Of a stretch of DNA of 64,000 bases, positions 1-11,247 are shown in pieces. Source of the DNA: Piper betle (Eukaryota > Streptophyta > Magnoliopsida > Piperales > Piperaceae); NCBI GenBank assembly GCA_033002965.1, contig JAURVB010014956.1, positions 1-64,000 of the forward strand, read 5' to 3'. Both the position numbers and the translations under genes were made by a program. The first letter of the stretch is position 1; the number at the start of each line of letters is the position of its first letter. Below the pieces are notes generated by a model that saw only the letters and a list, made by a program, of their open reading frames with translations, did not search any database and was not told the origin of the DNA.

Positions 1-540
1 ATGGATGCCGAGCCTAGTTCAAATTTCATGTTCCTAAACTATGCTCTTGACCTCCAAAATTCCTACAAATAAATTGGAGGTAATAATAGAAGAAGCTAAT
101 GTTGAAGACCTAATTAATATCTTGATTGCTCAAAAGGACCCACTTGCTCTTGGCCAATGGTGTTGTAGTGCTCAATGGGGAGCTTGATATGAGACTTATT
201 TTTTTATTGTGCATATGTCAATAGTTAATTATTCTAATTGAAAGGATTTTTTCAATAATATATATATATATATATATAAGAAGTTGTGTTGTTGTGCGAT
301 GCTGCATTTTGCAGTGCATAACAACAAGGGCCGATGGATCAAAATCCAACGACCCAAACCCACGCCCAAATTTCCCCCTTCTCTTTTTTTTTTTTTTGCC
401 TTCCCCCCCCACCAGTTTCAACTGCGCCCCCCCCTCCCCGGCCCTGCCCACAATTGTCATCCCTCACTGGCCCTGCCTGCAGTTGCGGTGCCCCCACCCC
501 CGCATTGCTCCTCCCTGCCCTCGCCCGCAGCTACGGGCCC
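1..540. other. Left flank without a recognisable gene
   Basis: No coding signal that I recognise. There is a short (TA)n tract at about 257-278 and a strongly pyrimidine-rich stretch at about 370-540 with long T and C runs. Open frames here are low-complexity proline/serine translations and are not supported as genes. The stretch ends exactly where the long LTR copy begins. Confidence 0.6.
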
Positions 541-3515
541 TGTAAAACCCACGATTCGAGTCAGGGTTTTATATTCAGAACCGGTCGGTTCGACCGTTAT
601 TTTCGAGTCGAGTCAGTTTCAGAACACGTGTACTGAGCCGACGCTAGTCGCGTGTATGAGCTATGAGGGTCATGCGTACCCAAGTATATGATGATAACGT
701 CATGAACACAGCAGAACAGAATGAGTTATCAGAATATATGAGAGTATGCCAGTTATTTTTATTATTTTTATATATAGTAGATCGTAGAATTAGTTTTAGG
801 TCGTTTACCGCGTTAGGATGCGTTACGAGCAGTTTGGATGGGTTGATAGTTCTAGAGCATATCATTACGATGTTTTAGTGTTTGTTTGATTTTACGGGAT
901 TTTTCCGATTTTTATGAATTTTTTAGGATTTAATACGACTTAGTTATTATACTTGACTCGAGCCGGAGACGAGTCAAGTCTTATTTACAAGTTTGCCACC
1001 CAACCATTTCTTCTCCACCCCCGACACTTTCCCCTTCCAAACCCTAGCCGCCCCCACTGTTTGGTGCCGCCACCGCCGGCGCCGTCGTCGCCTTGCCACC
1101 GGGCGTCGCCGCCTAGCCCCGCCATGGCGTCGCCGTGCCGCCCCGACCAGCCCCGGTCGCTGCCAGGCCGCTGTGACGCCGGAATCGCCGCGCCTAGCGC
1201 CGCGGCTACGTTTCGGTCGCGTCGCCGATTCCGCCACCGGCGACCGTCGCCGCCACGATCAGGTGGTCGCCTCGACACCCTCAACCCCCTAGCAACCTTC
1301 CCCGACCGGAACGGAGGCCAGCGCCGCCCATCCCGGCCAGATCTCCACACCACCACGGCCAGCCTCTGTTTTAGCCATTTTCCAGCGAGCCACCGCCTCG
1401 GCCGACCACGTTGACGTCGTGGATGTGTCGGGCTCGCCGAGCCGGTTCCAATGGTACCCAATATGACCCCTATCCAGCTAGTAGACGCCGCCGGTGATTG
1501 TCGCCGGAAAACTGCCGGAAGTTGCCGGAAAACCGCCGAAACCCGCCGGAAAACCAGATTTGCAGGAATTTGGCAGATCCTCCGCGGAGTTCATCCAGTC
1601 GAACCTGATCGACTTCGGACGCCGCTGAGCGTCGAATTCGAGCTCCGAGACGCGCGACGAAACCCTAATCGTCGCAAATCGCTGACGACGTGAGGTATAA
1701 TTACCTCCGATTTAATTAGTTAAAATTGATGATGATTGTTGACATAGCATGCTAGAATTGAGTAGTTGTCATGATGAATGCCAGACTATGAATGAAGTAA
1801 AGATGTGCATGATGTGATTAACAGGGAATGATGGTTAAATGATCTGATGAACTAAAGTAAATTTGAGCATGATAATCGAGTACAACGTAACTTAGGAAAT
1901 ATAATTAGGTTGATGTTAATAGGATAAGTTGGAATTACTTTCACATTTATAATTGTTGATTGTTATGGTTGATGTTTGTATTGTGAATGTGTTTGATCAT
2001 GACGAGTTTGATTCATCATTTAGTTAGCGGGCGTTAGTATTTAGTTTTGATGTGTAGGTACGGAGTAGGAGCTCGCCGCCTAGGTGCGATGACACGCTTG
2101 GAGCTTCTACCAGGTCCGTTTAGGACTCGACTCTGTTTTACGCTCTTCTATTGTATGTTTATTTTATTATCTGCAGGACGGGTTAAGTGGCGTTTTATCG
2201 GATCCCACTTAACTCGGGCCATTTAACCGAACAGTTTTCCGGATTAATAACCCCTCGAGGATGAGATCCCTCGAGGATGATTTCGAAAACAAGATCCACC
2301 ACAAGTTGCCTTCGGGCCTATTATATAATCCCTCCCCAGCCCTATATATATATATGTAGTTTTCGCGTTTTCAGTGAGACGAGAGATGGAGAAACCGACT
2401 GCACGTACCATGAGCGGATGCCGTGACAGTCAAAGCGGGCTCTGGATTAGTGCCAGCGGACTGTTCCATTCCCGAGGGATCCTGACAACTCCGCGTTTGA
2501 GTTCCTCACACCCGGAGAACGTGGAGGTTTACGGGTACTGTTTAGTACAGCGCATGTCCGGACTTGTGGTTCAAAGGGTACTAAAGGCGACTGCCTGAGA
2601 GTACTCGGCCTTCGTGCTCAAGGCCAGGAGAAATATGGAGGTAAGGAGAGGGCTTAGGATTTGAGACCAGAAAATGAAGTAAGAAAATGTCGAGAGCGGC
2701 ATCAGCAGCAGATCAGTAAGTTCGGGATGCTACCGGGTCTGCAGCCCAGTGGCTCCTCAGTAGTGCCCTTCAGAGTGTTCACGTGGAGTATATGATGTTT
2801 TCTTTCATATGAGAGTTTGCTCTCATAGCCAGCTTGTTATAGTTATTTTATTTTTCGGACCAGTAACACTTGTTACTGACGTGTTTTTATATTATATGTA
2901 GGTAATAATCACGAGTTGGAGGAGCCAGCTTGGACGGAGGAGCACTGTTGTCGCTTGCACACATGTCAGTCGATAGAGTGGTTAATACTTTATTTATGAT
3001 GCTATTATATTGTGAATGATGTGAAATGCTAAGACATGATAGGATATGATTAAATGTAATGAGATGATGTTATGACATGATAAAAAGCTAAGACATGATG
3101 ACAAGAGGTGAGATGTGATCAGAGTGCGCAGCAGAAGTGTGGCCCAAGTTCTATAATGAATATACAGTATATTAGATTATGTGTGATTAAAATTGTTGAT
3201 ATATGCATATATATTGGTATATATTGTTTTGACAGGGTGGACCCTAATTGCACTTTTAGGGGAGACTCTGTCCGTTTTATTTTAGAATTTTTATTGAGTT
3301 TGATCGTAATTGTATTGGTGTGTGCTTGAATTGCATGTCATTCATGTAGTACCATGTTAGGGTTTGTGCATTCATCAATGCATTGCGAGTTATATCTTCA
3401 TCTTAAGACGCCGAAATTGGATCCGCATGAGTTAGGTTCGGGTTAGCTGATCCTAACCGGGGCCTGTAACATGCCGGTTCGGTTCACGAACTTGAACCGG
3501 ATTTGGGGTGTTACA
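541..3515 (+). mobile_element. Long solo LTR, copy A (Ty3-type, Del/Tekay-like)
   Basis: A 2975-bp unit starting TGTAAAACC and ending GGGGTGTTACA. The same unit recurs at 43211-46078 (plus), at 37771-40615 (minus) and, in pieces, at 36884-46152 (minus), which is how the ends were set. The 37771-40615 copy is followed by a tRNA-Met primer-binding site, which identifies the unit as an LTR. No PBS or coding region follows 3515, so this copy is read as a solo LTR. The flanking pentamers (ggccc on the left, gttgg on the right) do not match, so either the target duplication has decayed or the ends were rearranged. Inside are a GC-rich block (about 1000-1690), an AT-rich middle and a TATA-like (TA)n with a promoter-like downstream region near 2342-2375. 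Assignment to Del/Tekay rests on LTR length, the GTGTTACA end and Met priming, and is inference. Confidence 0.8.
2342..2356 (+). promoter_or_regulatory. TATA-like tract inside long LTR copy A
   Basis: A tatatatatatat tract is followed about 30 bp later by gcgttttcagtgagac. It is conserved at the same place in the other copies (near 44925 on plus, near 41505 and 38840 on minus). It is the best candidate for the LTR promoter and so for the U3/R boundary. No transcript evidence is available here. Confidence 0.4.
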
Positions 3516-4190
3516 GTTGGACTCGAGTAGTTGCGTTGATCTTAAACTCTGATAAGAATATGCCAAACCTGATTCGTGCGTATCATAACAAAAAAAAACC
3601 ACTGTTTTATTCCTTGTAATTTTTTTTGACTGGTGTGGTGTTAATATCATATCATGTACGCAAGCCAAGGGATATAATTAGAGAGTAATAAATAGAAAAG
3701 ACGAAAACAAGAATGAGTGATTGGCAAGCCAAAGAATTCTCTAAATAAATTTACCCACGGTGAAGGTGAAATTTAGAGGTAGAATAATTCCTTTTGTGTG
3801 TAGCCACGATTGATTGATGCAGTCTTCTGTTTTAATTATCAATTTTAATGTTAAGCAAAAAGTTAAACCTACATTACTTTTACTGGTAGTAATAACCGGC
3901 TTTAGTAGCAGTAATAACCGGTAAATTGGAAGCATTCAACACAAAGTCTCCCATTTCTTCTTCTTCTTCCCAATACCCGCCCTTTTGTTAACAAACCACA
4001 TCCATCTCCCATTCTTTTTCTTATTCTCTCACCTCATTCCCATTTTCGTAGATTTCGACCAACAATTCCATCTTCCACTTTTTTTTGGGATCGCTATATC
4101 CAAAAGATTGCATTTTTTGCAGCATTGAAGCGGTTTCTTGTTGTTTACTAGTGATAGGCTGCATTTGTTGTTGTTGTTGTTGTTGCCGCC
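3516..4190 (+). promoter_or_regulatory. Presumed promoter and 5' UTR of the ALKBH10B-like pseudogene
   Basis: No gene of its own. The stretch becomes pyrimidine-rich near 3955-4080, and a run of ttg repeats leads to the gccgccATGG start context at 4191, which looks like a plant 5' UTR. A TATA box cannot be chosen with confidence. Confidence 0.35.
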
Positions 4191-5333
4191 ATGGCAATGC
4201 CATCTGGGAAGGAGGCGGTTACCGATAGGATGCAGTTTGTGAAGGGAATGGTCGCCGGCGCCGGTGGCGGCGGCGGGGCGGGGCGGGAGGTGAAGTGCAA
4301 GCGCGGCCTTGGGTGGTGGACGAGCGGTACGGGTTCATCGCGTGGCTGCGGGCGGAGTTCGCGGCGGCCAACGCCATCATCGACCTGATGAGCGACCACC
4401 TCCTCGCCGTCGGTGAGCGCGGCGAGTACGAGTACGTGATCGGCGCCATACAACAGAGGCGCTGCAATTGGAGCCCTGTTCTTTATATACAGCCCTACTT
4501 CCCGATCGGGGAAGTCAGCTACGCTCTGCAGCACGTGATGCATCGGAAGCAGCAGCAAAGGTGGTACCTTGATTGCCCTCGTTGACTCTCTGACATGGGG
4601 TTTAGGAAGACGGGATATAGGCAATCTCTCGACGGCGGTAGCTCGACGTAGTTTCGAGCTTATGAAGATGAAGGAGAGGATAAAGTGGAGACTTTTGATG
4701 AGGGTAGTTCGATACCCACAGTGGAAAAGCGAGGTACACTTTATTTGTTAGCTCAAAATTTTCCTTTTCGCCTCTCTTTTATTGGGAAATGCTTCTTTTT
4801 TAGCTATTGCCAGTGATTGAAAGTCATTATGAAATCGTTAAGCTTTTTTAATGAATTTTGATTGGCTTTTTTGTAGTATTAACGATGAATAGCTCTCATT
4901 TGTCATTTCTTTAGAGATCTAAAACAAAGTGGTTGTCATGATCCATCTAGCTACTCAGTAGTTGACAAAAGGCAAAAAGAAAAAGAAAAAAGAGGGACGT
5001 GTCGGTTACCCATGTGACTACACAATCCAAATTAAGCATGTTTTCCGCTTTTATTAATATCTACAGCTGAATGCACTGTAGAAGTCTTACGTTTTGGTTT
5101 CCTATGAGAATTCTTAGGAGCGGATAGTGTCCCTGGCGTTGCTGAAGTAGATATTGCCCAGAAAGTTAGTGAAGAAGCGGGGGGCATGGAAGCAAAACAA
5201 GAGCAGGAGGAGGAGATACCGCAGGATTGTAGAGGTAAATCCCTCATGATTATCCATATTGATGGCCTATATAGTATGCTTTGGTTCTTCTTTCTGTATT
5301 TGGAATTACGGGGAAATGATTATCATGCACCTT

Positions 5334-5338
5334 ATGAG
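5334..5338. repeat. Copia target-site duplication, left copy (atgag)
   Basis: The pentamer atgag directly precedes the TG of the left LTR and is repeated exactly at 17421-17425 after the CA of the right LTR. A 5-bp duplication is normal for Copia integration and fixes the element ends. Confidence 0.9.
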
Positions 5339-5729
5339 TGTTGTTAATTATTGTGCTATTTAAATTATTTGATAAAATTCTGTCTAGGAGTTGGTTTTTA
5401 AGCTGGACCGTGTGTCCCACCACACTTTCCTGAGAATTTTATCTTAGGGTAATTTTTAACTATACCTGACAATAGCTATTAAATAGACATAAAAGGAACA
5501 AAAAGAACACCGGAATTTAACGAAGCTTACGTCCTCGGACACTACAAAAATAATATTTCAATAATCAAAGAAATATTACAAAAGGAGAGAAAAAACAATT
5601 TACCAAAGAAAGAAGGATGACAATTTTTGGGATGTCAAGAACCAAAGGGGAGGAGCCTTATTTATAGGGAGAGGGCTCCTCCCAAACCCACAAAACTTTA
5701 GATATGGGACTTTATTTTGGCATACAACA
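5339..5729 (-). repeat. Copia left LTR (3' LTR), with an internal inversion
   Basis: 391 bp, from TGTTG to catacaaca. From about 5457 it matches the right LTR in direct orientation. The first ~117 bp (5340-5456) match right-LTR bases at about 17033-17150 in inverted orientation, and right-LTR bases 16945 to about 17032 have no partner here. The flanking atgag duplication is intact, so the change took place inside an already integrated LTR. Confidence 0.85.
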
Positions 5730-5742
5730 ATTCTCCACCTTG
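5730..5742 (-). other. Copia polypurine tract
   Basis: Directly inside the 3' LTR; on the minus strand it reads caaggtggagaat, a typical Copia plus-strand priming tract. Confidence 0.75.
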
Positions 5743-5859
5743 ACAAAATCCCATACAATTCTCTCACAAATCCAACTTTCAGTAGTGTCTGCAAACTCCA
5801 TCTTTCAATTTGTAACGATATTGACCGAGTCTAAACAATGTTTAAACTTGCCGCAGTTA

Positions 5860-7303
5860 CTACTTTTGAGGGTTCTCAGTGGTCAAAATCTTCTGGATTA
5901 TGACTCCACCTTCTTTTAGAATCTCTCGTACAAAATGATATCGAACATCGATGTGCTTCATCCTTGCATGGTAAACCTGATTCTTTGCTAAATGAATAGC
6001 ACTTTGACTGTCACAATGCACTTTGATGTGCTTTTGTTCCATTCCTAGTTCACCGAGCAACCCTTGAAGCCAAATTGCCTCCTTTACAGCTTCTGTAATT
6101 GTCATATACTCTGCCTCTGTAGTAGACAAAGCCACTGTTGACTGTAAGGTGGGCTTCCAACTGACTGGTGCTTTTGCAAAAGTAAACACATAACGAGTAG
6201 TTGATCGTCACTTGTCCAAATCACCAGCGTAGTCAGAGTCACAATACCCAATTACATACTGACCATCCTTATCATCCTGCTGAAATACTAATCCAACATC
6301 TAAGGTATCTAGAATATACCGTAGAATCCATTTCACAGCTTGCCAATGCTCCTTTCTAAGATCATGCATATACCTGCTCACAACCCCAACTGCCTGTGAA
6401 ATATCGGGCCTTGAACAAACTATTGCATACATCAAGCTACCAATAACACTTGCATACGGTACTTTTGCCATGTATTCCCGTTCTGCATCATTCTTTGGTG
6501 ACATGGAAGCACTAAGCTTGAAATGAGAAGCAAGTGGTGTACTAACTGGTTTTGACTTCTCATTTATGCCAAAACGTTTTAGTACCTTCCTTAGATATTC
6601 TTTCTGAGACAAACAAAACCTCCCCAATTTCCTATCTTTAGATATCTCCATGTCGAGAATCTTCTTTGCTTCACCAAGATCCTTCATGTCAAACTTCTTA
6701 TTCAATTAAGTCTTTAACTTCTCTATTTCTGTCTGACTCTTGGAAGCTATTAGCATATCATCAACATAAAGAAGAAGATATATATCGGATCCATTTTGTA
6801 GCTTGCGCAAGTACACACAGTGATCATATTTGCTCCTTAAGTACTTCTGCCCTATCATGAACTTGTCAAATCGCTTGTACCACTGCCTCGGAGATTGCTT
6901 CAATCCATATAGCGATTTGTCCAATTTGCACACCATCTTTTCTTTTCCATCAACTTTGAATCCATCTGGCTGAGACATATAGATTTCCTCTTCCAAGTCT
7001 CCATGCTAAAATACAGTTTTTACATCCATCTGAACTAGTTCCAAATCCAATTGTGCCACCAAAGCCAATTAAATTCTAATGGAGGAATGCTTTACAACTG
7101 GAGAAAATACTTCATTATAATCAACTCCTCCTTTTGAGCGTAGCCTTTAGCCACCAATCTTGCTTTGTAGCAAACATTATCCTTGTCAGGAAATCCATCT
7201 TTCTTTGCATATACCCATTTGCACCCAATTGCCTTCTTTCCCTTGGAAGACTAGCTAGTTTCCATGTCTGATTCTTTTGAAGGGACTGTATTTCTTCTTT
7301 CAT
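5860..7303 (-). pseudogene. Copia reverse transcriptase and RNase H, broken
   Basis: Read right to left on the minus strand. The RT part (about 6208-7303) contains KSLYGLKQSPRQWYKRF, the YVDDM active site and LMYAIVCSRPDI. The RNase H part (5860-6189) contains ALSTTEAEYM and CDSQSAIHLAKN, usual for Copia. Interruptions include a stop between the YVDDM block and the next block (near 6705), a stop before the RNase H block (near 6207) and damaged sequence at about 6997-7120. In an intact element this copies RNA to DNA and removes template RNA in virus-like particles. Confidence 0.9.
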
Positions 7304-7504
7304 GGCAATCCTCTATTTTTCTTGTTCTGAACTTTGAACTGCTTCATTATAAGTGGTAGGAACATCATCAGTTGCAATTGGTGTTGTAGAAGAGACCATA
7401 TCAGCATAGCGGGTAGGTTTTCTAATGGTTCTCTTTCCCTTCTTTGTGCAATTGATTCATGTTGATGTGGAGGTTCTTGGGTCTGAACCTCTTCATTCTT
7501 ACTT

Positions 7505-8477
7505 CTATAGGAGAGTCATCATCAGTTTCTGCATCTGCTGGGACCATTCTGTTGCCATCAATCTCCACCTGTTTGGGAGCACCATCTGTTGCTTCATATT
7601 TTTAGAAGTTACTTTTCTCAACATGGTAGATTCATCAAAGGTAACATCCTTGCTGAAGATTACTTTCTTTGTTTCTGGACACCAAAGACGATAGCCTTTC
7701 ACACCAGAGGTGATCCCCATAAATATTACCTTCTTTGCTCTTGGATCCAGCTTTGATTCCTTAACATGGTAATATGCAGTGGAACCAAACACATGTAAGG
7801 AATTATAATCTGTAGCAGGCTTTCCAAACCATTTCTTCAATGGAGTTTCTACCACCAATAGAGTAGATGGTAAACGATTAATAAGGTGACAAACATATAC
7901 CAAAGCCTCAGCCCAAAATTCTGTGCCCAACCCAGCATTGGACAACATACATCGAACTTTCTCTAGCAAAGCTCGATTCATTCGCTCTGCCACCCCATTC
8001 TGTTGTGGTGTATTTCTGATAGTGAAAGTGCTCGACAATACCTTCATCTTCACAGACCTTTAGAAATGGATCATTTTTAATTCTCCACCATTGTCTGTAC
8101 AAAGACGTTTGACTCTTCTGCCTGTTTGAGTCTCCACCATCTTTTTCCATTTCAGGAAAATTCCCAACACTTCATCCTTCGATCTTCATTATATATACCC
8201 AAACTCTCCGGGAAAAATCATCAACAAGGGAAACATAATAGTGTTTATCTCCCAATGAAGTTGTCTTGGAAGGCCCCTACACATCTGAGTGAACATAATT
8301 CAAAATACCCTCAGCATCATGGATTGCTGTTCCAAATTTCACCCTTGTTTTCTTCCCTTTGATATAGTGCTCGCAAAATCTATTTTGCAAGCCCGAGCTC
8401 CTTTTAATAATCCTTGATCTATCAATAGTTTCAAAGATTTTTCTCCAGCATGCCCCAAACGCATATGCCATAACCAT
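7505..8477 (-). pseudogene. Copia integrase, broken
   Basis: Contains NTPQQNGVAERMNR and LINRLPS-type blocks and the C-terminal part WCPETKKVIFSKDVTFDES typical of plant Copia integrase. The core domain is spread over three frames (8277-8477, 7908-8150, 7505-8053), so there are at least two frameshifts, plus at least one stop. It would have joined element cDNA to the host genome. Confidence 0.88.
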
Positions 8478-9053
8478 AGTTGCTTCTGACTCCTGATCAT
8501 CAGTAGGAGTTGCTGTCGTCTGCTGCTTTCCCCAACAATTGTATTACCCATAAAGTAATACACATTGTTTCTTCTTCCAATCCCCTTCATTATCACAAGT
8601 GCACCAAAGATGATCCTCATTATCCCATCTTTCGCCCTTACTTCGAAACCTTTTCACTCTAAGGTTCCCACAGAGATGAGATTCTTCATCAAATCTGGCA
8701 CATAATGAACCCCAGTTAGGATTCTGGTTGATCCATCATGATTCCTCAAGTGAATTGAACCAACTCCATATGTGACAAGAGGGGCATTATTTGCTGTGTA
8801 GACAATTCCATCCTTTAGTTCTTTAAAATCAAAGAACTATTCTCGATTGGGCGTCATATGATGGCTACAAGCAGAATCTAGCAACCATGCACTAGAATTG
8901 CTAGTTGATGCAGCAATTGAAAGGTCTGAGTCTGCATCATCACACAGCAACATTTGCAGCAGCTTTTTCCTTATCAGATTTGCCTTTATTTTTCAGCTTG
9001 GGACAATCTTTCTTCCATTGCCCTTTTTTTCGACAAAAGGCACATTCATCTTT
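8339..9053 (-). pseudogene. Copia gag zinc knuckle, aspartic protease and GAG-pre-integrase
   Basis: On the minus strand a CCHC knuckle of the form CAFCRKKGQWKKDC is followed by the protease region with WLLDSACSHHM and then the GAG-pre-integrase block LWHMRLGHAGEKSLK. The protease Asp normally lies in a DSG/DSA motif, and here it is DSA. Stops occur near 8655 and frames shift near 8340-8400. The reading frame is cut at 9054 by the viral insertion; the rest of gag lies at 15999-16718. Confidence 0.87.
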
Positions 9054-9060
9054 ACTTTGA
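9054..9060. repeat. Heptamer actttga at the left viral junction
   Basis: The same heptamer is at 15992-15998 on the other side of the viral insert. It is either a short target duplication or microhomology used in end joining. On both sides the outer sequence reads as Copia gag (a Ser/Lys-rich stretch leading to the CCHC knuckle). Confidence 0.6.
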
Positions 9061-9274
9061 GTTTTGCAAAAGGGCACAGCCATCAGTAGGTGTTGAACCC
9101 TGGATGGCTTGTCTTGGTAAGAACTGCGGGGAAAGTTGAGGACGCTTAGGCAAGGGTGGCCGCTTAGTCCGTTAGATCATTACCCCTGAACACTGCCTTG
9201 AGGGTTCGGAACGGTTCTAGACCCGAAAATTGCCTGTGCATGAGTAAGACTCACTAGCTTGTGTTTAATTTCTT
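9061..9274 (+). other. Viral leader segment
   Basis: About 210 bp before ORF1 with a non-coding, structured appearance. Caulimovirid leaders are usually several hundred bases long and contain the tRNA-Met primer-binding site. None is visible here, so this leader is either truncated at the junction or unusual. Confidence 0.5.
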
Positions 9275-9722
9275 ATGTCGGAACGATTTGAGCATGCGAT
9301 TCATGAATGGTACGATAAGTCCAGGACGGCTAACCTTTCTTATCTTGATTTAGCATCATCAAAGCCCTCTCTCTCTCATATTTCACATAATCTAGACTGT
9401 ACTTTCGATCGTCTTTCCCTTTTCACTCGAATTTCCCTGAAGCACCACCACTCGCACCAAGAGCGATTGGTTTCTCTTGAAAGAGAAATTACTCACCTGA
9501 AGAAGCAGACAACTGAAGATCAAGGAATCCATCCTCGAAGTCCAGAAATTACTTCTGGAACATAGACCACTCTCGGCTGTTGAAGTTGAAAGGATTACTG
9601 AATCCTTGCTAAAGAAACCAAAACAGGTCGAACAACAAGCTGTCAACCTTCTTGAAGAAGTCCAGAAGCAGGTTCAGATCCTGAAGGATCTTGTGGAAAC
9701 CATCCACAAGACTGTCCTATGA
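9275..9722 (+). pseudogene. Viral ORF1 (badnavirus P1-like), frameshifted
   Basis: Starts MSERFEHAIHEWYD, then SYLDLASSKPS, matching the conserved N-terminus of badnavirus P1, a virion-associated protein of unclear function. The open frame from 9275 stops at 9565. The continuing coiled-coil-like frame (rich in E, K, Q and L) resumes after a frameshift near 9500 and ends at the TGA at 9720-9722. Without the shift the protein would be about 150 aa, the usual P1 size. Confidence 0.8.
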
Positions 9723-10065
9723 GCGACGATCCGGAGTATATCAACGCTCTCTAAGGCCAGACAGGAAGATAACCCACCTCTCGGATTCTACAACTCTGGA
9801 AGGGTTTCTGAGATAGCTAATATCTCAAAAACAAAACAACGTTATCATCCATTTGCTTTTACAGTTGCATAGGAGGATCAGGAAGCTTGAAGTTCAGAAG
9901 GAAGCCACTCCATCCACCGTCCCAACTGAACTGATCGATCAACTCACTGATCAGATCTCGAGGCTATCCTTAGGAGACAAGACCGTCCCTGTCAGAAAGG
10001 AGCATCCTTTCTACGTTTTTAAAGATCCAAAGCTCATCTTCAAGGAAGAGCAAGAACGACAATGA
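9719..10065 (+). pseudogene. Viral ORF2 (badnavirus P2-like), with early stop
   Basis: The ATG at 9719 overlaps the ORF1 stop as ATGA. After eleven codons there is an in-frame TAA at 9752. Coding resemblance continues with GFYNSGRVSEI, and a frame change before 9853 leads to a KLEVQKE coiled-coil stretch and a basic C-terminus, ending at 10063-10065 in an ATGA overlap with ORF3. Size and place fit the badnavirus DNA-binding, virion-associated P2. The match is by architecture rather than strong sequence identity. Confidence 0.7.
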
Positions 10066-11247
10066 GGATGTCGTCCGAGCCGTCAACTTCAAAGGTCTCA
10101 AACCAAGAAGACCAAATCCGCGACTACAAGAAGAATCAGCGGATTCTTTACCTCGGAAAGAAGGCTTTCAGGAAAGCCAAAGGATTTCACAGGACCTTAG
10201 AGAGCCAGTTGGATCCTGAAGCACAGCTTACCATCTCCCAACAGCGAAGAGCATCGATGGTACCAACAGAGGTGCTGTACAACACTATGACGGATACCAC
10301 GACACACTCCGTCTACCAGCACTATTCTGAAGAACGCATCCTATGCACAACCAATCAGACCAATCTGAAGCTGATTAATGAAGAAAGCTACAGGAAGCTT
10401 AGAGATGCAGGTATGCAACACATTCACTTAGGAATGTTTATGGTAAGGGTTCACACCCTTCACAGAAGAAATGCAGGAACACATGCTCTAGTTGTCCTGC
10501 GTGACACTAGATGGACGGATCACAGGGCCATTATTGCTCAAATGGAAGTAGACCTCAGCACTGGAGCACAACTGGTCTACCTTGCCCCAAACATGATGAT
10601 AAGTATTCCTGATTTCCATAATCATTTGGAAATTTGTATACTTAACCAAAGGATATGAATCCTGGTCAAGTGCAGAAAGTAATCTGTTGATTACTAAAGG
10701 AATCATTGGCAGGCTCACCAATACTGGATTCGCCGGATTTCAGTACAACATTCAAAATGTTACTGATTATCTAGCATCCCACGGAATACAAGCTTTCCCT
10801 GGAACTAGCTGTCCATCGTCTTCATCCCATGACTGGTTGCTACAACCAGCTCAGACGACAGCTGTTCTCACCCCTGCCTCTGTCACAACAAGCACACTGA
10901 TTGACCGATCCATATCAATCAGATTTGGCAATCATCATCCGATCCCGCCACAGACACCAGATGAGGAAGAAGAACTCATCTATGCCTTCACTCTTGCTCA
11001 ACCTGTCCTTCATCCGGAGATTACGGACCCACAGGAGCGTGAAGCATGGGGCCTACCAGCCCTACCTATCCATTCTGGCCCAGCGGAAGGTGGTGAGACC
11101 TCCACACAATTCTTTTTCGAAAATTCTGACATTGAATCGTGTGAATCATCAGAGAAAGAGCCAGAATCTGAAATGGCATTTGCTGGAGCACTTGATGAGA
11201 TACTTGATCTCGAGTATCCTATTTTTAAAAGTCTGAGAAGGAGCTGA
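10062..11247 (+). pseudogene. Viral ORF3, movement-protein region
   Basis: ORF3 starts at the ATG at 10062. The segment includes YQHYSEERILCTTNQTNLK, a block with LVYLAPNMM and an FQYNIQNVTDYLASHG block, all typical of the badnavirus 30K-type movement protein that opens plasmodesmata. The frame changes near 10640-10655 (first part ends at 10658, second runs 10687-11247). After about 10850 the sequence is a variable, acidic linker toward the capsid region. Confidence 0.82.

Noticed and set aside
953..1461. Long open frames on both strands in the GC-rich LTR block (also 39568-40244 and 43616-44063)
   Set aside because: Arg/Ala/Pro-rich translations open in several frames at once, which reflects GC-rich composition with few stops. 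No domain is visible.
2374..2598. A 74-codon open frame conserved in length in three LTR copies (also 41261-41485 minus and 44950-45174 plus)
   Set aside because: Differences between the copies are mostly amino-acid changing (for example R/C, W/S, H/Y, R/H), as expected of neutral drift in a repeated sequence. Copy D has a different frame. No evidence of selection for a protein.
541..3515. A target duplication for solo LTR copy A
   Set aside because: The flanking pentamers ggccc and gttgg do not match, and shifting the ends by a few bases does not help.
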